From: Dillenia suffruticosa
Lineage: Eukaryota; Streptophyta; Magnoliopsida; Dilleniales; Dilleniaceae
Reading direction: 5' to 3'
Length of the DNA: 64,000 nucleotides
Assembly: GCA_033439265.1 (NCBI GenBank)
Contig: JAVTVX010000005.1
Span: 506,001 to 570,000, forward strand
Made by a program: the position numbers and the translations under genes. The notes below the pieces were generated by a model that saw nothing but the letters and a program-made list of their open reading frames with translations, had not been told where the DNA came from and searched no databases. This document shows, piece after piece, positions 12,151-24,000 of this stretch (positions are counted from its first letter, which is position 1; each line of letters begins with the position of its first letter).

Positions 12151-12163
12151 AGGTGTGGGGGAA
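12151..12163 (+). other. Internal polypurine-tract-like motif
   Basis: AGGTGTGGGGGAA is preceded by TTGAGGATAATGTATGATTT. It closely resembles the tract abutting the 3' LTR (13561-13575, preceded by TTGAGGACAAGTATCATCT). Such tracts prime plus-strand synthesis in LTR retrotransposons; whether this inner one works is unknown. Confidence 0.5.
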
Positions 12164-13560
12164 TGTTAGGTGTTTTTCTCTTTGTTTTGATTTTTTGACA
12201 CTATATTTACTTTTTTTTATTACATTAGTTTAAATTTTGTTTCTTTAAAAATGAAAAAAAAAATTCCAAACTTTCTTTGCTGACGTATGCTATTTGGTTA
12301 GCTGGAGATATATGAAAAATGACTTGTATTAATGGCTTTTTGTGCTTAAGATGGCTGCTCATGTCTTTAATAGTTTTCTTTGAATGATGAACATGTAAGA
12401 TTTGACACAAACTCTACTTAAAAAGTGAGATTTTGAGCCATAAACGAGCAAATTCATTCTTTGCGCTCGACGTTATTTTTCTTAATGATGATTATCACAC
12501 TTGGATTGCACATTCTAGAACTTGCATTGTTATGTATTTCGAGACCACATTATAGAATTTCATGAATTGAAATGACAAAGACACTTAGGATTTACCCATT
12601 TTGGCTTTTTTAAAATCCATACCCTGATTTCATAAACCCTTAGTTATCCAATTTGAGCTTTTACCATTTTTCTTCTTTAAAACCCACTCAATACAACACT
12701 TAGCCTTTGATTTTAGCCTTCGTTTCAAACCCTAGTACCAAAGGTATATATATTTAATTGTATGATTTTGGTTTTATGTTCGCCTCAATAGGAAGATGAT
12801 GATTGGAATTTTGATGTTGATATTTTCATGAAGATGATCTATGTTCGAAAAAAAAACAAGAAAAAAAAGAAAATACTGAAAAAAAAGAAAAAAAAAAGAA
12901 GAAAAGAAAAAAAAAGTAGATGAGAAAGAGAAGTATTGTATTTTGATTGAAAATTTATTCATACTTCAATTATGAAAAATTGAGAAATCATTTGACATCT
13001 TGTATATTGTTTGCTGTTGGCTATATATTTGAAGCGCAAGAAGTCAAATTTTGTTTGTTGATTGCTTGAGGCAAATATCAATCGATATTATGAGAATTAT
13101 GTAGTTAATTATATATTTCTTTTGGTACGTTTTTAACCCCTAAATATCCCCTTATCCTACCCTTTACCCAAACCCCATTACAACCAAATAAAAGACCTTT
13201 TGATTGATATATGAAATTTTAATTTTTAAGTGGTGGAGATTTGATATATTTGCAAACATATGGTAATGCCAATTCCAATGTGTTGATTTGAGTGTTATTG
13301 AAATATTTTTCACCATTTCGAGTGCATTAGAGTGACCCCTTGGAGAGAATTGTCAAATCTTGCTGTTTTGATTTCATAAGTGACTGTTGGGATATGTAGT
13401 GGTTTTTTTAGTGCGGATCGCTGTGAAATACTTGTTGTTTCGATTGTATTTTTGGTTTGACTTTTATAGTAATTGTTGACTTTGAAGTTTGGAAGAAAAA
13501 AAAAGGTTGGATAGTTTTAATTTTATTTTAGTTAGAGATACTTGAGGACAAGTATCATCT

Positions 13561-13575
13561 AGGTGTGGGGGAATT
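13561..13575 (+). other. Polypurine tract of the gypsy-like element
   Basis: AGGTGTGGGGGAATT directly precedes the TGATAA start of the 3' LTR, the expected position of the plus-strand primer. Confidence 0.7.
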
Positions 13576-15090
13576 TGATAAATCTTAAATAAGTGTAATA
13601 TTTGCGATTGATTTTATATTATTTTTGAATAAATATTACACTAATATTTATATTTTGTGACATTTGATTTAGGAGGAGATTTATTATGGAAAATGAAGAA
13701 AAAAGAGTTAAATTGGAGTTAAATTGGAGTTAAATTGGAGTAATTTTGTAAAGTATGGAAAATTGGACAACAATACTCTTTCATTAGTACGTGGGCACGT
13801 GGATTTCAAGAAGCAAGTAAGAGATTTTAAAGATTTACTGTAGTAAAAATTTTCTTTTCCAGTTACACATTCAAGAGAAAATTGGAGTGGACTTGGAATA
13901 TTGAAAATTTTGAAAAATTTTATTCCATTCCTAATATTTAAGAAAAGAAATTTTTGAAAATGTAAATTTCATATTTTTAGGAACTTTTGTTTTATTTTAA
14001 ATTTTTAGAATATTATCTTTTAAAGAGTTTTATTCCTTCTTAAAAACCAATTTGAATACGAAAGGAATTTTAGGGTTTTCTACTCCTATATATATAGGAG
14101 TATTCCATACCATGGAAGAGAACTTTTGGAGGAGGCAGTCGGGCAGCCCCTTGGGGGCAGCACTATTCACGTCTACAGTAGCAGCCGACAGCCATTGTTC
14201 ATGTAGTCCAACATATTCTTTTCATTCTTAATTTAATTTGTGAGTTTTTATTTTTAGATGATTTTGTTTTAATTTATTTTTTTCGTCAAAAGATTATTGA
14301 AATATTGATAAATGATGATTGTGAGATCTAAATAATTTTATTTGCTTGATATTTGTGGGTATTTATTTAATCTCTATACTTAGTGTTTATGTTTGTTTTG
14401 GAATTGTTAAATAGAGGTTTATATTTAATAACCCTAGAATAGTCTACTACCATTTAAAAATAGTAAAATTTGTGTGTTTTTAATGGAATAATTTTATGGT
14501 CTCGCAAGCGGTAGGATGTATGTCAAGAGATTAGGTAATCTAATTTAAATAAATTCAGGTTGGAATTTACTGATTAGAATTGGGTGTCTCTAGATCTTAA
14601 TGCTGTCGGAATATTAAATCCAACGAGAGTCTCTTGGGTTATCTTTCGATTAGGGAAGTAATTAACGATGGTATCTTAATTACCGAAGAAGTACGGAGAG
14701 ATTAATCGTTTCGTGATATTTAGCGGCTATAACCAATTTATTCGCATAATATCGAGTAATTTTTGTATCGATGATCAATCAAACACATTAAGATGGAAAT
14801 AACTCCTTTGGTTAGGTTTTTCTCTTCATTGACATCATTTTCTTTAATTGATATTTTCACATCATTTTATTGTAATTAATTTTAGTGATTTGTTTGCTTA
14901 GTTATTTTAGATTATTTTATCAAACCCCCCATATTTTTATTTTCTTTGAAAGAGATAAATCCGCCGTTCCTTGTGGATTCGACCCTGCTCATCCTAGACT
15001 CATCTTAGTGAAGTAAGTAATTTTATTTTTTGCATAGTTCAATCCACTAGACCAAAAAAATCTTCAAACTTTCAAATTCACCACGCCTCC
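13576..15090 (+). repeat. 3' LTR of the gypsy-like element (right edge approximate)
   Basis: Begins TGATAAATC after the polypurine tract. The first 750 bases match the truncated 5' LTR. The remainder includes CCTTGTGGATTCGACCCTGC at about 14970-14990, a phrase common near the 3' end of Athila/Tat LTRs. The exact end could not be fixed because the 5' LTR lacks this part. Confidence 0.65.
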
Positions 15091-15780
15091 GACACAGAAC
15101 AGCACAAAATTCTATTAATTTCCGAAATAAAAATTAGGGGTTTTTCCCAAAAAAAAAAATGAAAAGTTTCCCCAAAAAAAAAATGACAGAGAGAGGAAAA
15201 CATGGTATTGAGCGGAGAAAGGAAGGACCTATTGATCGGGCCAACAGAGGAAACCTAAAAGAGAGGGAGAACACAGAGAGAAGAGAGGGAACCGAGACTT
15301 ACCATTCAATATCTTGCTCAAGAACACCGCAGAAAGAGAAGAGGGTTGTTGATGGAGGAAGTAAGAGACGGGAAAACTGTCGATGGAGGAAGAGACCAAA
15401 AGCAGAGTCGTCGTAGGACACTTGTAAGAGGGAAGAGAGGGAAACTTAATAGACAGAGACAGGAGAGAGAAGTGATATGGAGGGGACGAGATAAAAAATG
15501 TGAAGGTATTTAGGGTTGGTGCGAGGTAGGGAAAAGCTGATGGGCATAAAATAAACATTATTCGGGACAATGGTTTTATTTAATTTTTAGAAAAACTTAT
15601 TTTATTTATTTATTATTTAATGTACAGGCATACGATGAGTAGATAAATATGGACATAGAGGCTTTTATCTTTCGTTTATCTCAATTGGTGGTCGCCGCCC
15701 AAATAACGGTCCTGCGACCAGCGCAGAGCGAGAGAGAGAGAGAGAGTATGTTCAGTGTCTAGAAGGAGAAGGGGAAGAAG

Positions 15781-18640
15781 ATGATGAAGACGCTACTCTC
15801 GAATCGCTTGATTAAATCTCTTTCGGTTCCCTCATCCCCATTCAGCACAACTCAAGACATTGCTCTAAATCGTAAAGGTCCCCCCCTCTCTCTCTCTTTG
15901 TGTGTGTGTCCCCCCTCGCCTGAAAATCTATAAGAGATGTAGAAACTAGAAATGAGCGCGTGTTGTCTTGTTGGAACAAAGCTGAGTTCGCAGTGAATTA
16001 AGTGAAAGAAGACCATGTTCCTTTTCCCCCCTTTAAATTACACATCCCTATCTCATGTAATGTTTTCCAATTTCAGTCAATGAAAGGGAACTTGATTATA
16101 GCTTTTTCTTTTTTTTTTTGGGGGGGGGGGTTTGTCGATAGACTTTGCATGTACATGTTGAATTCAGCTGCTGACTACATTAGATGGAGACCTCGATATT
16201 TGTTTACACTACAGTAGAATGAATTGCTTGGGCCAGTAGAACTAGTAAATATGGCGGTATAGGCCCTCTATATTTGATTTATCAGGACAATTTACTAATG
16301 CCATGAATCCTTAAAATATGAGAAATTTTTCAGATTGCGGGAGAAATTTTTCAGATTGCGGGAGTAATACGTGTGAAATCAGGTCAAAATGAGTAGATTG
16401 TTTCAGATAAGCCTCAAAAGTATGTACTCGAGAGCCAATGTAGTCACCGAAAGATTTTTATGATTAAAATGGCCATAGCAGGAGGGTATTGTTCACATCA
16501 TGAGTAGCAGTCTATATTTGATAGTATCGCTCATGCTGGTGAACAGTAGTGGAGCATGTTCATGGAAATTTGTTAATTGTGTTATTGAGTGGGTCTTGGT
16601 GCTAGATGTTTAGATAGTTTTTCTAATGTCTTAGGATTCTTTAGATGTTGCTTTGTGTTTGAGTTTATAATTTCTTTTTTAGGGTTAGGTTTTATTGTAA
16701 ATGAGAGTTTGTGGCTCTAAGTTAGAAGTGTTAATACTTCTACTTTAGTGGTGGCATGTTATTGTTTTAATGTGCAAGTCGTAGCAGGCAGTTCAAGGAC
16801 CAAAATCTGCTTCTGCCCCATTTACATGCTTAATTTCCCTGGAGTTGACTGCTGAAAATGCTGACTATGTGATTTAATAATCTCTTTTGTGAACTATCTC
16901 TTTCTTTTACATGGCACGATTATGCTAATCTTCTTGAGGAAGCTGATGGGTTGAAAGCTTCAACATTGATCAACCCTATGTTGATTGATAATTTCTTTTG
17001 TTTTCAGTTGTTGCAAAGGTTGTCTTGAAGAAGGGAAAGACACAACTCTTCAAGCATGGAAGTCCAATGGTATATAGTGGGGCGGTTGATAGATTAATTG
17101 GTCGGCCTCCGCCTAAAACAGGTGATATTGTGCTGGTGGCTGATGGAACTGAGAAACCAATCGGATGGGGTTTATACAATTCTGTATCCATGTTTTGTGT
17201 TCGGATCATGCAACTGGAAGAGGAAGCAGCAAGGTAAAACTTGAAATGTGCAAAATTATCGGTTTGTTACACCTAATATGTGTTTCTTTCAATAAAGCTT
17301 GCTACATTGTGTCTGTTTGTTTCAGGGATCCTTCTTGTGCATTAGATATAAAGAAACTGCTCGAAAGAAGAATTCATGAAGCTATAGAGCTGCATAGAAA
17401 TCTGGCGCTCCCGTCAGCTGATACAAATATCTATTGATTTGTAAATAGTGAAGGAGACAGGTTAGTAATCCAATAATTATAGCTGCATTTATGGAAAGAC
17501 AGCTAGCATTGTCTGTTATGAGGTTATTAAATCAATCACTTCTGATTCTTTGTCCTTCCTTTGTCTCAAGACATTCGTTGGGGACTCAGATATGACCTTC
17601 ACAATTGATACTGGAATCACTTTGAATCTATCATGATGTTTTTCTTGGAGTAGTCATACAAGTACATCATGCAAAATGCATGTCAAGGCCATTGATTGTA
17701 TGAGCATACTAGAGCTTACTTCAATGTCCTAGTTCTATAAGTTTATTGGAAAGTGCATGTGTAAATCACAGTATTTTTAATTCTTGACATAAACACATAC
17801 TGTTCCATAGATTCTTTGCTTATATTTCATTATCTTCAGGTTGTCTGGACTTATTGTTGATGTCTTTGGAGATTTAGCTATAGTAGCATCATCTGCTGCT
17901 TGGGTTGAAAAGTACAGGCCTGAGATTGAGGCATGAATCAGTAGAATTGACAATATTAATAACATAAGCTGGAGACCATCAGTTGAGATTCTGAAAGAAG
18001 AAGGATAGCCTCTCTCGGATTTGAGGGAAACACATAAACTCACTTCACTTGATGGTATTAAGGTAGGTCAATCTGTCTCGAAGACTAGGAACCATAATGA
18101 ACACATTATGTATTTTTATCTGCAAGCTGACACTCGTTTCTACCATTCTTCTTCCCCGTCTTTCCTCCAGAATTCTCGTTCTCAATATCTTGAAGCAAAT
18201 ATTACAAAACATGAATGTCTGATTGGGATACCCACGTATCATGATGCTACAATTATGTGCTTGGAGCTCCATAGAGTCCATTTTGCTCTCTTATAGACGT
18301 GGATTTGAATGTTATGAAATTAATCTTGTTTCTTGTTATAGGATTTTGAAGTTTTCTGTATACTCCACTTATTGATGATTCCTTGATTTCATCCTGACAC
18401 ATTACGTCCCTGACTATTTGTGACATTATTCGAATTTTCTCTGTTTAGCTTAGGCTAAAGAAAATGGAGTTATCTACAGTATCTCACTGAATGGCCAGAA
18501 GACAGGGTTTTATGCTGATCAGCGCGAAAATCGTAAGTACATTTCAACGATTTCCAATGGTCAGAGAGTTCTTGACTTGTGCAGCTATAGTGGGGGCTTT
18601 GCTCTAAATGCAGCACTAGGTGGTGCCACTGATGTGACTG
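15781..18640 (+). pseudogene. Truncated pseudogene of an RlmI-type PUA-domain SAM-dependent rRNA methyltransferase
   Basis: The parent family (bacterial RlmI and plant organelle-type homologues) methylates a cytosine of large-subunit rRNA. Exons are 15781-15877 (basic leader, likely organelle targeting), 17008-17233, 17326-17460, 17840-18062 and 18454-18640, all with GT-AG borders and matching phases. They encode the PUA-like part ([33 protein letters not shown]), a middle part (NSEGDR, then LSGLIVDVFGDLAIVASSAA), TGFYADQRENR, and the SAM-binding loop VLDLCSYSGGFALNAALGGA. Three in-frame stops interrupt it: TGA 17435-17437 (where relatives have Arg), TGA 17934-17936 and TAG 18006-18008. Similarity ends abruptly at 18640 just after the SAM loop, so the catalytic half is missing. 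Retained introns show it came from DNA duplication or decay in place, not from a retrocopy. A 144-residue PUA-only peptide remains theoretically translatable. Confidence 0.85.
16321..16363. repeat. 21-base tandem duplication
   Basis: GAGAAATTTTTCAGATTGCGG occurs twice head to tail inside intron 1 of the methyltransferase pseudogene. Confidence 0.8.
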
Positions 18641-21092
18641 CACCGTCTTCCAACCTTGATTTAAAGAAAAAAAGGTTTATTCACCATTTTGAGTGCACGC
18701 TTGCGACCCTGGCCAATTTTAGAAAAAAAAAAAAAAAAATTCTTTGAAGTAAATTAGTAACGACTTCATGCAATTACGAAAATTAAAGGTTTTGGTTTTT
18801 GAAGATTATCGTTCAAGTTTATATAAATAAGTTTATTACTATATATTATAAAATATGCGCATCAATCATAAGTGTAATGCTATTGGGGTGAGTTTCAATC
18901 TATTACTTTTGTTAAAGATATTTTTAACAATTTGAATTATTTAATAAAATTTAGATTTACAATTTTGGTGTTATCTCTTTTCATTTATAAATGAATAGAT
19001 CATACAACATTAAGATTACAATTTTTTTGTGACAAAAAATATCAAAGTAGAAAAACTTTCATATCATATAGTTAAAAGGACATTTGATTCATATTCGAAA
19101 ATAGAGATTGAATTTAAAATTGGATTCGGAATCAAAGATTTTGATATGTGTTTCATAAAACTCATATTTTTATTTCAATTTCGCAAACATCTTATTTTGG
19201 GGGATTCATTTTCAAATTTTCATTTCCGTTCTATCAATCGAAACAATTTATTTGATTTTGAATTCGATTCTTGATTTTCATTTCCTTTATTCAAACACCC
19301 CCTGAGTGTACGTATATCTTGTAGTCCTTGATGAGATTGGATCATGTTCTCGTCATAAGTAGATTATAAACAATCACCGATAGCAACCCGGAAATTTATT
19401 TTTATTTTTTTGTTTATATTTTTATATAAAAACAAATATTAATATAAATTAAAACAAGTAATTATTTAAAGAAAATATAGTATTTTATTTGATCAATTTT
19501 GAGTTTTTACTTTTAATTAAAATAGATTGGATCAATTTTTAAATCAAAATAAATCCAAATATGCTTTTCCTTTTAAGGAAGTTCCGGCCAAGATTCTAAT
19601 TGTTTACCTTTCTTTGTTGTTTTATGAATGCAAATGTAAAATTAATTAAATTTATAATAGTATGGGCTCAGATCTTAGATGTTATCTGACCAGTTTAAGA
19701 GAGGTTAACTGTGATTATTTGATCAGGTTAGATACAACTCCTTTCCAATCATCACTTTCCACTTTAATTGTGATTATTTGATTTAATTTAAACTCAATAA
19801 ATCTTGCTATTAACTATGGTTGAATAATAAAAAAAAATAATTTGAGAAAATTTAATACTTGACTTAAAACTTTTTATTTTCTACTTCTCCTTTAATATCA
19901 TCTTATTGATTAGTGTAATTAATTTGCATATTTTTAATATGATAGACAAGATTTACTATATAAAGACAACAAATTATAGCAACTAATATAATTCTTTTTT
20001 TAGAAATCTCAAATTTGAATCGGTATTAAAAAAAGTTTGCTCTATAAACAATCCATATAATTTCCTTAGTACCTATTTGGTATGTCTTTTTGTCAATCTT
20101 CTCCTTATAAGAATAAATCCTACCAAATAGATTATCTTCTGCTTAAAAGTAGTTTTTTTTAATAAAAAAAAGCTCATGAGAAGAGTTTTTTTTTTCTCCT
20201 TATTTTTTATATGTCAACTTTTTAAAAAATATATATTTTTTATTCCATTTATATTCTCACTTGAAATATATGAAATTTTAAATATTTATACTATAAATTC
20301 ATTTATTCCCATATCTTTCAGATTTGGATTATTTTTCTTTAATTTTAACTTTTAATTTTTATATTTATTTCAAAAATTATGAAATCAATTTATTTTTAAA
20401 AATAAAAATATCAAATAATTTTTATTTTTATTTAAAATATTATTAATTTTTGTTTCTTTTCATAAAAAGAAGAAAAGTTGAGAAAAAGTCATGCTATAAT
20501 GATTCCTTTATTTGCTTTGATCGACATAATAAAAATTTATTTTTTAATTTAATTAAAAAGAAAGAGTAAATACTTAAAATACCAAAAATGATTCAACTGG
20601 TCAATAGTAGAACGTGTGCTTATATGAGATAGATGGGAAAAATCACCGGAACATGGGATGTATTTAAAAATTTTTATTTTATCTCAATTTGATTACTCTA
20701 TTTTGTTTTTCAAATAAATAAAAAATTTTTAAAAATAAATTTTAGAAATAAAATTAAAATTAAAGAAAAATTATTATTTATATTGATATTTTCTATTATT
20801 AAGTAAGCATTTGATAACCTTTGTAAAATGGGGATTTGCTTAGTTAAGTAATTTAATAAATATTATTTTTATTGAATGTTAAAAAATTTTTAACTTTAAT
20901 ACATTAAAAAAAATAATAATGGAAAATTAGTATGATTGAGTCAGAAATCCATTGAACTTATTTTCGGGGGACGCGGACATACAACTCAACATGGTGACCT
21001 CAGTTGATGAATCATCAGTAATATCTGTCTCTCAGTCTCTGTCCCGGTATCTCGAAAACCCCACCCAATACTAACAAACTCAGACCTTTGAA
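18641..21092. other. Intergenic AT-rich DNA between pseudogene and SSADH
   Basis: No coding sequence recognised. A possible MITE lies at 19077-19306. The rest is AT-rich, with several runs of TTTTTAATT type and no clear repeat. Confidence 0.6.
19077..19306. mobile_element. Possible MITE (Tourist/PIF-Harbinger-like)
   Basis: The left part (GGACATTTGATTCATATTCG, then AAATAGAGATTGAATTTAAA) and the reverse complement of the right part (GGGGGTGTTTGAATAAAGGA, then AATGAAAATCAAGAATCGAA) are similar in inverted orientation. The right end GTGTTTGAATAAAGGAAATG is a common form of dicot Tourist-like MITE ends. No clean target duplication was seen. Confidence 0.4.
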
Positions 21093-24000
21093 ATGACAAT
21101 CATGTCAGGAGTAGGGCGCATGGCTTCTTGCAATTTCCGCACCTTCTCTCTCCTCTCCCGTCAGGTCTCTCTCTCTCTCTCCCCCTTAGGGTTTTTTTTT
21201 CTTCTTTTTACTTCGTCGTGATCGTAGTCGTGAACATCCATCCATGTAATTGAAAATTGTTGTTATTTTCTCTCTGAAATTTCCCAGTTACTTCTTCTAC
21301 TTGTTTTAATTACTTCTTCTACTTGATTTAATAAATGTGCACGTTTGGTTTTGAAGAGGAATTTGTTGGTTTTGGAATTGGTGCAGATGAGTACGAGTGC
21401 TCAGAGTGTGATTCAGAGCCTCAAATCTTCGGGTCTACTCCGAACTCAGGGCCTTATCGGAGGCAAATGGACTGATGCTTACGATGGCTCCACTCTTCAG
21501 GTCTTCTATCACCCTTCTCCTACTTCATTGCTTTTTCTCTCTATTTGAATGGTATGTTTTCTTTATGAACAGATCTTTTTTTTGGGGGGGGGGGTAATTC
21601 GCCCTTGCGAATGTTGCATTGCACTTTGTATGGATCCCAATTCTTGGTGCTGTCATTGGTGTTGATGCCTGGATTTTGAATTTTTCACACACACTTCGTC
21701 ATGGATATTGATTTTTTTCAGGGGAAAATACTTATTATTTTGGCAAAATTGGGCATCCATTTTTTTGATGCCTGATTCTTCAATTGCCATTCTCTGATGT
21801 TTGTCAGACTCTAAAAGTAATTGGAGCTTGTTTGTGCATATTTTTGGTGGGTATTTGCTAATGGGATTATATGGGAATGAGTTAAATAAAAGGATTGCAA
21901 CAATAAATCTATGTGCATTATGTTATTACATTCATGATGGGTCTGGGAGTATCAACTGAAGGTGCAGTATGGCCAAGATACATATTTCTGCTGACAAGCA
22001 TGCAGTTGTGAATTCCTAAATAAAAAACGAAAGATATATGCGCATTGAATTGTATTTGGAAATAGAGTGGCCACTTCCTGTAAGTGAGAGGAACAAAGAT
22101 TAAGTAGAAGTAGCAAAAATAAGTGCAGCACTGGCAGCTTTTCTAGCTGTACCATGTGTTTCATAGAGTATATGGCACGTGTATATGAACATATGTGAAG
22201 CTTGTGATGAGAAAGGGGAAAGATTTTATATTTCTTGTGTTAAACACATTTATCTATATATTAGATTAGAAAATTAGAAAATGTATGTGACACTTCAACC
22301 GCCTTTTATCTTTGTTATTTCACTGAATATATTTTGGGTCCTTTGCCTGTGAATCTTTTTGGTAGGAAAAGTGAACCCACAGAAACATATCAAGGATGTG
22401 CACCATGTAGAACCTATCCCCTATCAGTAAAGAATCTAGGGAAAACACAACATCCTCAGCATTTTTGTTAAAATTTATTTTTATTTTTATTTTTTCAATG
22501 AGAAGCCCAAAAGAAGGGATTTAGCCAAATGTCTGTACAAAAATATTTATATTCCTTAGATGAAGCAAAAGATCTTTGTGCTCCCTAAAAATTGGGATTT
22601 AGCCAAATGTCTGTACAAAAATATTTATATCCCTTAGATGAAGCAAAGTATCTTTGTTCACCCTAAAAATTTCTTAGATTCCATTCCCTTTAAACCTACC
22701 AGAAAGTATTTATAGTAATAAAGAAAATGATACCTTTCTAAGCTATACAAGATCTCACAGCCTCTCTAAGCCCATGACTTTTAATTCACATCCTGTGAAG
22801 GCACCCAAACAGCGTGAAGCAAGGAGAAAAGCATTTTAAACGTCTCGTGCAAGTGGAGTGGATCGGTAGATGATCAGTGCTCTCTAAATCCCTTTTACAA
22901 AGCACGCATCTAGTTGCATGTTTAAACATTTTCTTTTTGAAGGTTTTATTGTTAAAGTTTTTGTCCCCAATCATTTCCTATCAAGCACGAAAGCCACTTC
23001 TGGTGGAGTTGCGACTTTCCAAATGGATTTTCAATAAATAGTATATCTATGGAAATTTCATCCGTAAAAGCTTGATAAAAACTTTTGACCTCGAAGACCC
23101 CATTTTTGTCTCGTCTCCACAAATAGGTTTTCCTTGTGAAAGTCTTTTCCTCATGACTGTTCTTTTGATAGAATTCGGGCATTAAATATATATATTTTTA
23201 AAGCTAATCATAGCTTCTACATCTGCATTTGTTTGTATTGCTCTTAGTGCATGCTCCGATTGTCTTTGAGTGGGAGCCATCTCTCCATAATCTAAAACAT
23301 GAAACCGTCACTAGAGCACTTCCCTTCATTTTATTCGAATCTTATTAGTTGGGGTGCTGCTCCTTTTAGGTTTGAGAACATGTGGCTTTCCGATGGAAGA
23401 CTTAGAAAGATGGTGGACGATTTTCAAGGAGATGCTCATGTAGAATGGGTGAGTTTCCATGTTCACAAGTAAATTAAAGAGTCCCAAGCATATTCTAAAA
23501 GTTGGGAACAAAGAGGTCTTTGGCGATGTTAGAGAGAAGAAGGTGCTATTCTTTGTGAAATTGATGGGTTAGATAAGTTGAATTCCTAGAGGGCTTTAAT
23601 TGAGAATCTTAGAAATGATTTTGAGGAGTTTCTTTTAAAGGAGGAGATTAGTTGCGTCAGAACACTTGGAAACAACTCATAGTGGGTTAGATAAGTTTAT
23701 TGTAACACTAGGTTTTTTCTTCAGGTTACCAGTGGTAGGAGGCAAAGGGGTTTTCTTAGAGAACTTGAGAATTGGAAAATGTTATTATGAATCCTGCCTT
23801 ATCATTTCTATAAAAATCTCTATACCTAGGAAGATAGAGATTGTCCTACTATTGAAGGTCTTGATTGACATCCTATAGAGAGTTTTTGAGCCTGCTCGTT
23901 AGAGAGACCCTTTGAGGTGGATGAGATTTGCGGAGTGATCTTTGGTTTTGATCGACAGAAAGCCCCACACTCTCATGGCTTTACCATTACTTTTCTTCAA

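Larger units (their letters stand above)
10093..15090 (+). mobile_element. Internally deleted Ty3/gypsy (Athila/Tat-like) LTR retrotransposon
   Basis: A direct repeat pair (10093-10815 and 13576 onward) begins TGATAA in both copies. The downstream copy is preceded by a polypurine tract, GGTGTGGGGGAATT, immediately before its TG. The interior keeps a gag C-terminal fragment and the motif GCGCTTATTGGGAAGCAACC at about 11500, a signature I associate with plant Athila/Tat elements. No protease, reverse transcriptase, RNase H or integrase is seen. The 5' LTR homology stops at about 10815 while the 3' copy continues, so the end of the 5' LTR, primer site, leader and gag start have been lost in a deletion. 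The right boundary, between about 15000 and 15100, is uncertain and no target duplication was found. Confidence 0.75.

Noticed and set aside
12846..12925. Poly(A)/AAG-rich run inside the gypsy-like element as a retrotransposition tail
   Set aside because: It lies inside the element between the two polypurine motifs with no SINE or LINE sequence before it; treated as low complexity.
17165..17437. Separate small gene covering the second and third exons of the methyltransferase
   Set aside because: It reads the wrong frame of exon 2 and crosses an intron; the last part only matches because exon 3 happens to be in that frame up to the stop.
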